Assembly (NCBI GenBank): GCA_947629285.1
Contig: CANRDA010000010.1
Location: forward strand, 1-18,748
Direction: 5' to 3'
Length of the DNA: 18,748 nucleotides
Origin: an uncultured Bacilli bacterium
GTDB lineage: Bacteria > Bacillota_I > Bacilli_A > RF39 > UBA660
Position numbers and translations under genes: made by a program
Notes under the pieces: model-generated
Seen by the model: only the letters and a program-made list of their open reading frames with translations
The model's database searches: none
What the model was told of the DNA's origin: nothing
In this document: positions 1 to 6,397 of the stretch, one piece after another
Layout: each line of letters opens with the position of its first letter
How positions within the stretch are numbered: the stretch's first letter is position 1

Positions 1-41
1 AAATATTTATTGTTTTTTGTCATTGTTTTCAAAGTTTGTGA

Positions 42-80
42 TATAATTTAATTAATAAAAGTATATTTTTATGATATACT
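42..80 (+). promoter_or_regulatory. Two putative extended -10 promoters for the candidate RNA
   Basis: Two plus-strand -10 hexamers are visible: TATAAT at 42-47 and TATACT at 75-80. Each is preceded by TG one base upstream (extended -10). A TTGTCA lies at 17-22, but its 19-base spacing is long. No good -35 precedes the second hexamer. Transcription from the second would start near G87, at the beginning of the GGGAG run that opens the structured region. Confidence 0.4.
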
Positions 81-86
81 ATTATT

Positions 87-220
87 GGGAGTTGGTAGTC
101 CTAGCCTAGCTTCGGCGGTCATAATGTAAATTATAATACACAAAATTGAAGGTTATTTGCCTAATACAAAATTGGGCTTCTACCGCAAAGGAAGTTATCT
201 TAATTGATAATTTCCTTTTC
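87..220 (+). ncRNA. Candidate structured small RNA ending in an intrinsic terminator
   Basis: This stretch is noticeably richer in G and C than its surroundings and has no convincing ORF. GGTAG (94-98) can pair with CTACC (180-184), closing a domain of about 90 nt. Inside it GCC (104-106) can pair with GGC (114-116), and GAAG (148-151) has an alternative partner CTTC (177-180). It ends in a 13-bp hairpin followed by a T-rich tract, and extended -10 promoters lie just upstream. I do not recognise the family. It could be a small regulatory RNA or a cis-acting leader whose downstream gene has decayed (the broken ORF at 240-408). The promoter, fold and terminator are read from sequence; the RNA itself is inferred. 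Confidence 0.4.
187..220 (+). terminator. Intrinsic terminator of the candidate RNA
   Basis: Arms 187-199 and 206-218 form a 13-bp stem with one G-U pair and a 6-base loop. The last stem bases run into TTTTCTT on the plus strand. The minus-strand reading lacks a good T tract, so the terminator probably serves plus-strand transcription. Confidence 0.6.
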
Positions 221-239
221 TTAATATATGAAGTAATAC

Positions 240-408
240 ATGAATATAGGCAAAATTATTAAAACATTTGAAGAACTTAAAAAATATGTTTTTACTATAA
301 AAAAGGAACAAAACAAAATGATTATTCTTAAATTTACCAACGATAAGGTTTAACACTCAAGATAATGGTATTCAAGATTTATTAGAAGCAGTTAATTATT
401 TAAGATAA
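240..408 (+). pseudogene. Small frameshifted ORF, remnant of an unknown gene
   Basis: An ATG at 240 opens a frame of 37 codons with a lysine-rich start (MNIGKIIKTFEELKKYVF) that ends at TAA 351-353. In the next frame coding-like sequence continues from 352 (NTQDNGIQDLLEAVNYLR) to TAA at 406-408. Removing a single G near 347-348 would join the two into one protein of about 56 residues reading ..NDKFNTQDNG... The start has no strong Shine-Dalgarno site. It is most simply a decayed small gene, perhaps a remnant of a mobile element next to rpsI. No function can be assigned. Confidence 0.35.
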
Positions 409-435
409 ACCATTTTTCTATTTTCTGCGTGTTGC

Positions 436-461
436 CTACTTGTGTGCTACTTGTGTGCTAC
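436..461. repeat. 11-bp tandem repeat, about 2.4 copies
   Basis: The unit CTACTTGTGTG occurs at 436-446 and 447-457, followed by CTAC at 458-461. It lies in non-coding DNA about 90 bp beyond the rpsI stop. Direct repeats of this size resemble arm-type binding sites of tyrosine integrases, but no integrase gene is present in the window. Confidence 0.7.
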
Positions 462-502
462 GAACTAAATTTAATGAGGTTTAACCATACTCTTAATAAC
501 GA

Positions 503-537
503 AAAAACCTAGAAATATCAACAATTTCTAGGTTTTT
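503..537. terminator. Bidirectional intrinsic terminator after rpsI
   Basis: A perfect 14-bp stem (503-516 with 524-537) and a 7-base loop carry A tracts on one side and T tracts on the other, so it can stop transcription from either side. It lies 13 bp beyond the rpsI stop and would end the rplM-rpsI transcript. Confidence 0.9.
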
Positions 538-550
538 AAAACTGTAAAAA

Positions 551-964
551 TTAACGTTTTGAGAATTGAGGTGCACGACGAGCAGCTTTTAGACCCGGTT
601 TCTTACGCTCTTTAGCTCTTGGGTCACGAGTAACAAGTCCAGCCTTCTTTAATATTTTTCTATAACTATCTTCGTTTGCTTCATTTGCTTTATCATATTC
701 AAGTAAAGCACGAGTTATACCTAAACGGATTGCTCCAGTTTGACCGCTTGCTCCACCACCAGATACTTTAACTTCTATATCGAAAGTGTTTTCATTATTT
801 GTAGCTACTAAAGGTTGTTTTAAATCCATTACATAAGTTGCATATGGCATAAACTCATTAACATCTACACCATTAACAGTTATTTTACCGCTTCCAGCAG
901 TCATTTTAACTTGCGCAGTTGAAGACTTTCTTCTTCCTGTTCCTATAAATACTTTATTTGCCAT
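551..964 (-). CDS. rpsI: 30S ribosomal protein S9
   Basis: Ribosomal protein S9 (uS9) of the small subunit; its C-terminal tail reaches the P-site tRNA. The 137 residues are close to the usual length. The N-terminal GTGRRKSSTAQV segment, the central VSGGGASGQTGAIRLGITRALL block and the basic tail ending in SKR are family hallmarks. The final arginine, the tRNA-contacting residue, is present. The ATG at 964 is preceded by AAGGAGGG inside the 11-bp gap after rplM, so the two genes are co-transcribed in the usual order rplM-rpsI. A strong bidirectional terminator follows. The gene is intact. Confidence 0.98.
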   Translation of the reverse strand: MANKVFIGTGRRKSSTAQVKMTAGSGKITVNGVDVNEFMPYATYVMDLKQPLVATNNENTFDIEVKVSGGGASGQTGAIRLGITRALLEYDKANEANEDSYRKILKKAGLVTRDPRAKERKKPGLKAARRAPQFSKR

Positions 965-975
965 GTCTTCCCTCC

Positions 976-1410
976 TTATTTAACTTTCATTTCTACTGGC
1001 TTTTGTGCCATATGAGGATGTTCACTACCCTCATAAACAAATAATTTCTTAATTACTTGTCTACCTAATCTAGTATGAGGTATCATACCTTTAACAGCTC
1101 TTTCAATCATCTCAACTGGATAATTTTCTCTCATCTCTTTTGCAGTTCTTTCTCTTAATCCTCCAGTATAACCTGAATGGTTATAATAAATTTTATCTTC
1201 TAATTTATTTCCTGTTAGATTAACTTTTGAAGCATTAATTACTATTACATAATCTCCACAATCGATATGCGGTGTGTAAGTAGGTTTATGCTTTCCGCGT
1301 AAAACATCTGCTACTTTAGTTGCTAGGCGTCCTAAACTAACACCTTCAGCATCTATAACATACCAATTACGCTCTACTGTTTCTTTTTTTTGCATAAATG
1401 AATTTTTCAT
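976..1410 (-). CDS. rplM: 50S ribosomal protein L13
   Basis: Ribosomal protein L13 (uL13), an early-assembling large-subunit protein. Family sequence is clear from ERNWYVIDAEGVSLGRLAT near the N terminus, through KHKPTYTPHIDCGDYVIVINA, to the RAVKGMIPHTRLGRQ segment. I place the start at the ATG at 1410, giving 144 residues, the family's normal length, with an AAAGGA site about 8 bases upstream. The frame stays open back to 1482, but those 24 codons lie in the leader and do not match L13. In E. coli L13 represses its own rplM-rpsI operon; the foldable leader here (1437-1480) would suit a similar control. Confidence 0.98.
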   Translation of the reverse strand: MKNSFMQKKETVERNWYVIDAEGVSLGRLATKVADVLRGKHKPTYTPHIDCGDYVIVINASKVNLTGNKLEDKIYYNHSGYTGGLRERTAKEMRENYPVEMIERAVKGMIPHTRLGRQVIKKLFVYEGSEHPHMAQKPVEMKVK

Positions 1411-1436
1411 AAATTTTTCCTTTCTCCAATACATAT

Positions 1437-1481
1437 AGCAAGTTTTCCCAAGACTTACTAAATGTGGGATTAAATGTACCA
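1437..1481 (-). promoter_or_regulatory. L13-type mRNA leader with pseudoknot potential
   Basis: In the 70-nt leader of rplM, minus-strand AGTAAGT (1453-1459) can pair with ACTTGCT (1437-1443), a 7-bp stem with one G-U pair. The loop contains TGGGA (1446-1450), which can pair with TCCCA (1465-1469) upstream, giving an H-type pseudoknot. Bacillota are known to carry an L13 leader motif at this place. I match it by position and fold only; the family assignment needs a covariance search. Confidence 0.5.
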
Positions 1482-1487
1482 ACTAAA

Positions 1488-1516
1488 ATAATACTAAAAA
1501 ATACTAAAAAAGTCAA
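1488..1516 (-). promoter_or_regulatory. Sigma-A-type promoter of rplM-rpsI
   Basis: On the minus strand TTGACT (1511-1516), a 17-bp spacer and TATTAT (1488-1493) make a near-consensus housekeeping promoter. Transcription would start near 1481, leaving a leader of about 70 nt. The -35 element lies inside the right arm of the trpS terminator. Confidence 0.8.
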
Positions 1517-1544
1517 TAAAAATATATTATTTTATTAACTTTTT
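1500..1544 (-). terminator. Intrinsic terminator after trpS
   Basis: Minus-strand arms 1530-1544 and 1507-1521 form a 15-bp stem with one G-U pair and an 8-base loop, running into a T tract. It begins 10 bases past the trpS stop. The stem is mostly A-T, so its strength is uncertain. Confidence 0.65.
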
Positions 1545-1553
1545 ATTACTATT

Positions 1554-2558
1554 TTACTCAAAATAATCAAGTTTCATATTCTCTCTTACGCGTTTCATTA
1601 CTTCTTCTGCTTTTTTCTTTGTTGCCTCTGTACCTTCTTTTAATATTCTATCTACTTCATCAGGTCTATCTTCATAATATTTACGTCTCTCTTGTATTGG
1701 TTTTAAAAATTCTATAATGTTGCGAGCAAGTTCTTTCTTACAAAATACACAGCCTCTTTCTCCCTTTTTGCATTCGCTGCACACATCCTCTATATTTGGA
1801 TTTTTAATTAATTGGTGGTAATAATATACCATACAAATATCAGGATTTGCAGGGTCATCTTTTCTAAGTTTATTAGGATCTGTTTTTGCATCCATTACTT
1901 TTTTAGTAATAGTTTCTTCATCATCTGATAGATATATGCAGTTGTTAAGTGATTTACTCATTTTCTCATTTCCATCTAAACCTTTAATTCTAGGATTTTT
2001 ACTAAGTACTGCTTCTGGTTCATTAAATGTATCTCCATATATTTTATTAAACTTCCTAACTATTTCTCTTGCTTGTTCTAAGTGTGGCAACTGGTCTTCT
2101 CCAACAGGTACTATATTTGCATTAACACACGCAATATCTGCTGCCTGAGATACTGGGTAACCTAAAAATCCATAAGTAATACTTTCTCCGTCGTTACCAA
2201 ACAATTCTTTTTTTTGAGCAACTTCAAACTTAGTAGTTGGATTTCTAAATAGACGAGATACTGACACTAAGTTAGAAAAATATACTGTTAGTTCTGCTGT
2301 TTCAGGAATAAGCGATTGAATATATATGTGTGATTGTTTTGGATCTATTCCAGCAGCAAGATAATCAAGAGCTACTTCACGGACATTATCTCTAACTTTC
2401 TTTGGATTATTAAAGTTATCTGTGAGTGCTTGAACATCTGCTATTAATATATAAGTATCATAATCGTATTGCATTTTTACTCTATTTTCTAATGACCCAA
2501 AATAGTGTCCTAAATGAAGTCTTCCTGTTGGTCTATCTCCTGTAAGTATCGTTTTCAT
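1554..2558 (-). CDS. trpS: Tryptophan-tRNA ligase with iron-sulfur-type cysteine motif
   Basis: Tryptophanyl-tRNA synthetase, which charges tRNA-Trp with tryptophan using ATP. It is a class I enzyme: the HIGH-type motif is HLGH (residues 15-18, after TGDRPTGRL) and the KMSKS loop is at 199-203. The 334 residues match the bacterial form. In the anticodon-side region it has cysteines 242, 260, 263, 270 and 273. C242-x20-C263-x6-C270-x2-C273 resembles the C-x22-C-x6-C-x2-C motif that holds a [4Fe-4S] cluster in Thermotoga maritima TrpRS; most TrpRSs lack it. The ATG at 2558 lies 9 bp downstream of the preceding gene, so trpS is probably the last gene of the PH-domain/unknown/trpS operon. No T-box leader is seen. 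Confidence 0.97.
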   Translation of the reverse strand: MKTILTGDRPTGRLHLGHYFGSLENRVKMQYDYDTYILIADVQALTDNFNNPKKVRDNVREVALDYLAAGIDPKQSHIYIQSLIPETAELTVYFSNLVSVSRLFRNPTTKFEVAQKKELFGNDGESITYGFLGYPVSQAADIACVNANIVPVGEDQLPHLEQAREIVRKFNKIYGDTFNEPEAVLSKNPRIKGLDGNEKMSKSLNNCIYLSDDEETITKKVMDAKTDPNKLRKDDPANPDICMVYYYHQLIKNPNIEDVCSECKKGERGCVFCKKELARNIIEFLKPIQERRKYYEDRPDEVDRILKEGTEATKKKAEEVMKRVRENMKLDYFE

Positions 2559-2567
2559 AAGTCCTCC

Positions 2568-3758
2568 TTAATCTATATAATATTTTATCGTATCGTTAAA
2601 CTCTAATTCAGAGTTTTCAAGTATTGTTTTTATTCCAGTACAATCGCTATAATAATAAAGTTTATTCTTATATATATAATATAAGTAATTATCATTAAAT
2701 TTTATATCAGTTGTTGGAACATCTAGTAGATATTTATAAACTTCTATATTATTTTTATCTACTCTATAAAGGTTATATGATATACCATCTTTTTTAAATA
2801 GATAGTAATATTCATCTGACTCTTTTACTAAATCATAATCAGTAAAATAATTATCTAGTGTTTCATAGTTAAAATATATCTCGTTATTTGCTTTAGTTTT
2901 ATTCATCTTTTCCCATTTTTTATTGTTATAGTACTTGATATATTTATCACTAGATATTAACTTTATTTCGTTATTTTCTATATCTATTTCATATTGATTT
3001 TCATTATCTTTATCGTATATATAGAGTTTATCATCAACTATACCTTCTATATAAGAATCATATGAAATTTCTATTTTTGATTCTAACTTTCTAATCTCTT
3101 TTGTATTTAAATTAACTATATAAAAATATCTAAATGTATAAGTGCTTTCATAATCTGCTGTTATATAGTATCCATCAATAAATGCATTTAGTTTATTGTT
3201 GTATATATCTTTTTCAAATAGTTCAATACTTTCTCCATTTATAAATAATCCATTATATGTAGTTATTGCAGTTATTTTATCGAAATTATCAAATGTATTA
3301 TATTTTACTGTACCTACTATTTTAGTATCAAGAATTGTATTATCAAAGTTATTACTATTATATAAATCTATAGATTCTACATATTTATCTAAATTGATAA
3401 ACTCTCCTTTAATAGAGTTATAATCGTATAATATATCATCTTTAAAACACATCATATCTGTATATAAAGAATTATCTATAATAGGTAAAACACATTCTAC
3501 ACTATCATCTTTATATATAAATGCATCTTTTATAATTTTTCTTTTATTTAAGTTTTTATATATTCTAAAAGGATATACTTTTTTATTAAAAGTAAGTTCT
3601 ATATAATAATTATCTTTATAAGTTTCTTTTATATTTATTTTATTATTATCTATATTTAGTTTATAAGTTATACTATTAAAAGTTAATATTTGTTTTAAAA
3701 CTATTATTAAAATAATTAATACTATAAGCAATATAATTAATTTATATTTTTTATTCAT
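2568..3758 (-). CDS. Unknown membrane-anchored protein
   Basis: I do not recognise this 396-residue protein. Residues 4-27 form one strongly hydrophobic segment after a short basic start (MNKKYK), so it is probably a signal anchor with the rest outside the cell. There is no lipobox cysteine. The exported part is rich in Tyr, Asn, Asp and Lys and consists of alternating short strand-like stretches with repeated YxYxxDKxN-like turns (for example LYIYDKDNEN and LYYIYKNKLYYYSD). This hints at a beta-rich fold, perhaps a propeller similar to DUF5050-type proteins, but that is a guess. The start lacks a clear ribosome-binding site and may depend on translation from the gene 22 bp upstream. It sits between a PH-domain gene and trpS, and nothing links it to tRNA charging. 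Confidence 0.75.
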   Translation of the reverse strand: MNKKYKLIILLIVLIILIIVLKQILTFNSITYKLNIDNNKINIKETYKDNYYIELTFNKKVYPFRIYKNLNKRKIIKDAFIYKDDSVECVLPIIDNSLYTDMMCFKDDILYDYNSIKGEFINLDKYVESIDLYNSNNFDNTILDTKIVGTVKYNTFDNFDKITAITTYNGLFINGESIELFEKDIYNNKLNAFIDGYYITADYESTYTFRYFYIVNLNTKEIRKLESKIEISYDSYIEGIVDDKLYIYDKDNENQYEIDIENNEIKLISSDKYIKYYNNKKWEKMNKTKANNEIYFNYETLDNYFTDYDLVKESDEYYYLFKKDGISYNLYRVDKNNIEVYKYLLDVPTTDIKFNDNYLYYIYKNKLYYYSDCTGIKTILENSELEFNDTIKYYID

Positions 3759-3780
3759 AATACACCATACTACAAATTAA

Positions 3781-4224
3781 TTAGTTATTTTCTGAATTTA
3801 ATTTATATTTTTGCTTTTCATTCATCATATATTCAGTAATTTCTGTTTCAATATCGTCCATCGCACGCTTAGATATATTAGATAAAAGTACTGTTTCTTT
3901 TACTGTATCAATATATAACTTGCCCCAAATTATTCCAGTATTTACTGTTAAGTCATTAAACATATCTGGAGTAATAGCAAGATACGTATATCCAAAAAAT
4001 AATCTTTTTTGTGCAAGTAATATTCTTTTGTTTGTTAAAGCAATTACAAATGTAGAAAATATATCAATCGAAGATAAACCTTTTTGTGCGGCAAACACAA
4101 ATTTAACTTCTTCTCCAGGATTTAAATACTTTTCTATAACTTTAGAATGAGCCTTTAATCGCCAAGCGATAGTTCCCGGATATTTATTTTTAAATTCCTT
4201 AACTAATTCATAAACATTTTTCAT
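3781..4224 (-). CDS. PH-like (bacterial PH domain) protein
   Basis: Small cytoplasmic protein of 147 residues that reads as a bacterial pleckstrin-homology-like domain. A helix at 1-35 is followed by YLNPGEEVKFVFAAQ (33-47), then IALTNKRILLAQKR (61-74), the strand-turn-strand core typical of bPH domains (LTxxRIL), and further strands with a C-terminal helix that includes DIETEITEYMM. These domains are often membrane-associated or form oligomers; the ligand is unknown here. I chose the ATG at 4224, with AAGGA 12 bases and GTGAG 6 bases upstream; the frame is open to an ATG at 4257, but that has no ribosome-binding site. It is first in the operon with the unknown protein and trpS, behind a good promoter at 4303-4330. 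Confidence 0.8.
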   Translation of the reverse strand: MKNVYELVKEFKNKYPGTIAWRLKAHSKVIEKYLNPGEEVKFVFAAQKGLSSIDIFSTFVIALTNKRILLAQKRLFFGYTYLAITPDMFNDLTVNTGIIWGKLYIDTVKETVLLSNISKRAMDDIETEITEYMMNEKQKYKLNSENN

Positions 4225-4302
4225 AATAATCTCACATCCTTCATACAAGGCATACATAGTAATGAAAATTTTAATTTGTTTTCAATCTATCACCTAAATA
4301 TT

Positions 4303-4330
4303 ATTATATCATGTATATCAAATTTATCAA
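4303..4330 (-). promoter_or_regulatory. Sigma-A-type promoter of the PH-domain/unknown/trpS operon
   Basis: Minus-strand TTGATA (4325-4330), a 16-bp spacer and a perfect TATAAT (4303-4308). Transcription would start around 4296, about 70 bases before the chosen start codon. Confidence 0.7.
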
Positions 4331-4339
4331 TAAAATATT

Positions 4340-4365
4340 TTAAAAATAATATAACATAAGTTATA
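4340..4365 (-). terminator. Weak terminator after the thioredoxin-fold gene
   Basis: Directly after the stop codon, minus-strand TATAAC (4360-4365) and GTTATA (4350-4355) form a 6-bp hairpin with a 4-base loop, followed by TTATTTTT. The stem is almost all A-T, so termination may be incomplete. Confidence 0.45.
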
Positions 4366-5220
4366 CTATTCTTTAATAAATCCTGCTTTAGTAAATTCTC
4401 TTACTAATTGAGAGATTGTTCTTTCCCCGGAAAAATAATCGCTTACTTTATTGTTTTTAATCATTAGTACTAATGGTGTTCCTATAGAGCCTTCTTCTAA
4501 AAATTTTTCATCATCATACCCAATAGTTTCTAAACTTTTAAAGAAATTATTTTTATCAGTTTGTTCCATCTCATCAAGAGTTAAATAATTAATTGTAATA
4601 TTATAGTTACCTGCTACTTCATTTAAAGCCGGCTTAATTGCTAAACAATGTGGACAAGTTGTTGAACCTATAACTATTATATGATTCTTTTTGTCTTTAA
4701 TTAACTTAGAGTATTCATCGTAATTAATAAATGTTATATTCTTGTCTTCACCATATACTGCATCCTCAGGAAGTACTCCCGCACCTTTTAAGAATTCTAC
4801 ATACTCTTCGCCTTCAACATAACCATTTTCTGTAGCTATAACTTTACCGTTTTCTACAACAACAGTAGTTGGAGTAGCGTGTTTTGGCATTTCTAATTTT
4901 TCAAGTATATCATTCATTTGTTTTTTAGCTAGTTTAGATGTATCTACATAATAATAATCCATATCGTATTCCTCTGAAATAGATTCAAGTATCGGAGTTA
5001 ACATAGAACACCAACTACAATTTGTACTTGCATAATAAATTACTGTTCTTTCTTTTGAGTTAAACGCTTTATTAAATCCATCTATTATTTCAGCTTGCTC
5101 ACTATTAGGTATAGTTCCGTTTTTCTTTAATGTATCAACTGTAAATACAACTATTAGTGCCAAAGCAATCAATGATAATACTACTATTAATATAATTGTT
5201 TTTTTCTTTTCTTTTGACAT
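4366..5220 (-). CDS. Membrane-anchored protein with two thioredoxin-like domains
   Basis: Probable extracytoplasmic thiol-disulfide protein of 284 residues. A basic start (MSKEKKK) and a hydrophobic helix at about 8-28 make an N-terminal membrane anchor. Two thioredoxin folds follow in tandem. The first has CSWC at 68-71 and its cis-proline loop TPT at 116-118; the second has CPHC at 189-192 and GTP at 247-249. Both redox pairs are intact, so both halves could be active. The pairing suggests electron transfer between domains or reshuffling of disulfides outside the cell. No partner such as CcdA or a DsbB-like protein is adjacent, so the electron source is unknown. The ATG at 5220 has GAAGGA 6 bases upstream. 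A TATAAT with no clear -35 lies upstream, so it is probably its own unit. Confidence 0.88.
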   Translation of the reverse strand: MSKEKKKTIILIVVLSLIALALIVVFTVDTLKKNGTIPNSEQAEIIDGFNKAFNSKERTVIYYASTNCSWCSMLTPILESISEEYDMDYYYVDTSKLAKKQMNDILEKLEMPKHATPTTVVVENGKVIATENGYVEGEEYVEFLKGAGVLPEDAVYGEDKNITFINYDEYSKLIKDKKNHIIVIGSTTCPHCLAIKPALNEVAGNYNITINYLTLDEMEQTDKNNFFKSLETIGYDDEKFLEEGSIGTPLVLMIKNNKVSDYFSGERTISQLVREFTKAGFIKE

Positions 5221-5248
5221 ATTAATCCTTCTTTCTTGCTATAAATTT

Positions 5249-5254
5249 ATTATA
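5249..5254 (-). promoter_or_regulatory. Putative -10 element of the thioredoxin-fold gene
   Basis: Minus-strand TATAAT about 30 bases before the start codon, in the 76-bp gap after mcrC. No good -35 is found at the right distance, so the call rests on the -10 and the position alone. Confidence 0.4.
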
Positions 5255-5296
5255 TCATATTTTTATTATTTTAGCAGCTTATTTTATAAAGTTCTT

Positions 5297-6397
5297 TCAA
5301 TATTTTTGTAATACATACTTAGTATCAATAAAATAAGTTTCTACTTTTATATTTTTAGTACTGTTTTCTATTTCCATTGTAGCATATCCATAATCTAATA
5401 TTGGGTTATTTATATCAAGTGTATTTGGTAATAAAAATATATTTTTTATTGGTTTATTTTTTATTTTCCTACTTATATACATAGCATATATTAACTGCTT
5501 AGATATATCCGACGTTTGGGGAAGTGAGCCAATTTTATAATATTTGGCATCCACTATGTATATATAATTTTCATCTTCAAAAACAATATCAGGAACTAGT
5601 TTTGAAACATATATTTTCTTACCTTCACGTGGTACATAATAAGCTTGTGGTAATTCGTCTATAAAATCATATTTATCTTTAATAATCTTTCTTAACATAT
5701 CTTCCCATTTTTTATTAAAATATTGCATTCCTATTTTAATCTCTTCGTTATTAATAGTACTTAACGATGTTCCATTTATAAACTCTTTCATCATATTTAG
5801 TCTTTTCTTATTTTCATCTACATTAGTTTCATTTAATGCATTCTTTATTTTATAAAGCATTTCTTCTTTAGTAAATTTAGAGTCGCTATATATATCATAA
5901 CCATTATAAAATATTTTTAATATTAGAAAAGATTTATGTAGGCAAAACTTTTGAATTTGTGTTATATCATCATATGTATCTTCTACTTTTTTGTATACTT
6001 TGTCCCAATATACAAAATTACCATTGCTATAAAAAGGAATTTTTGTATTAATTGTTTTTTCCCAGTTTATATTGTTTGTTTCTATACGTGTGTTATTATA
6101 TTTATACTTATTAATTAATCCGTTTTTAAAATAATCGTTAATCAGATATACCGCTGCTGAAAAGTTAAATGGCAATAATCCGTCATCAAAATAATTTTCA
6201 TTATTTTTTTGTAAAATTTTAATAAGCAGTAAAACATCAGAATGATATTTTTCAAGTTTAGAAAATTCTTCATCATTAAATTTGTTTTCTTCAATATTAT
6301 ATCCTACTGGAAAGGTAATTTTCATTATATTATTTCTACACTCAATACCTACAAAATCTAAATCACTTTTTGCGACCTTAATTTCTATTTGATTCAT
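5297..6397 (-). CDS. mcrC: McrC/LlaJI-like restriction nuclease subunit
   Basis: Nuclease partner of a McrBC-type restriction system, 366 residues. The C-terminal part carries a PD-(D/E)xK core: E232 (WEDML), P269-D270 (KLVPDIVFED), D283-A-K285 (YIYIVDAKYY) and Q301 (DISKQLIYAM). The N-terminal two thirds (NWEKTINTKIPFYSNGN around 111-127) resemble the LlaJI/McrC family and would contact McrB. In McrBC the GTP-driven McrB ring moves on DNA and McrC cuts it. The ATG overlaps the mcrB stop by 4 bases (ATGA), so the two are translationally coupled. No DNA methyltransferase gene is nearby, which favours a methylation-dependent (type IV) enzyme over a LlaJI-like system with modification enzymes. 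The catalytic residues look intact. Confidence 0.9.
   Translation of the reverse strand: MNQIEIKVAKSDLDFVGIECRNNIMKITFPVGYNIEENKFNDEEFSKLEKYHSDVLLLIKILQKNNENYFDDGLLPFNFSAAVYLINDYFKNGLINKYKYNNTRIETNNINWEKTINTKIPFYSNGNFVYWDKVYKKVEDTYDDITQIQKFCLHKSFLILKIFYNGYDIYSDSKFTKEEMLYKIKNALNETNVDENKKRLNMMKEFINGTSLSTINNEEIKIGMQYFNKKWEDMLRKIIKDKYDFIDELPQAYYVPREGKKIYVSKLVPDIVFEDENYIYIVDAKYYKIGSLPQTSDISKQLIYAMYISRKIKNKPIKNIFLLPNTLDINNPILDYGYATMEIENSTKNIKVETYFIDTKYVLQKY

Noticed and set aside
87..186. tRNA or known riboswitch
   Set aside because: No acceptor, D-arm or T-arm pattern is present, and I could not match purine, THF, ZTP, preQ1 or fluoride riboswitch cores.
436..461. CRISPR-like repeat
   Set aside because: The units are 11 bp, directly adjacent without spacers, and no cas gene is present.
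1936..2148. Plus-strand ORF of 70 codons inside trpS
   Set aside because: It is antisense to the conserved KMSKS region of trpS, has no ribosome-binding site, and its composition follows from the opposite strand.
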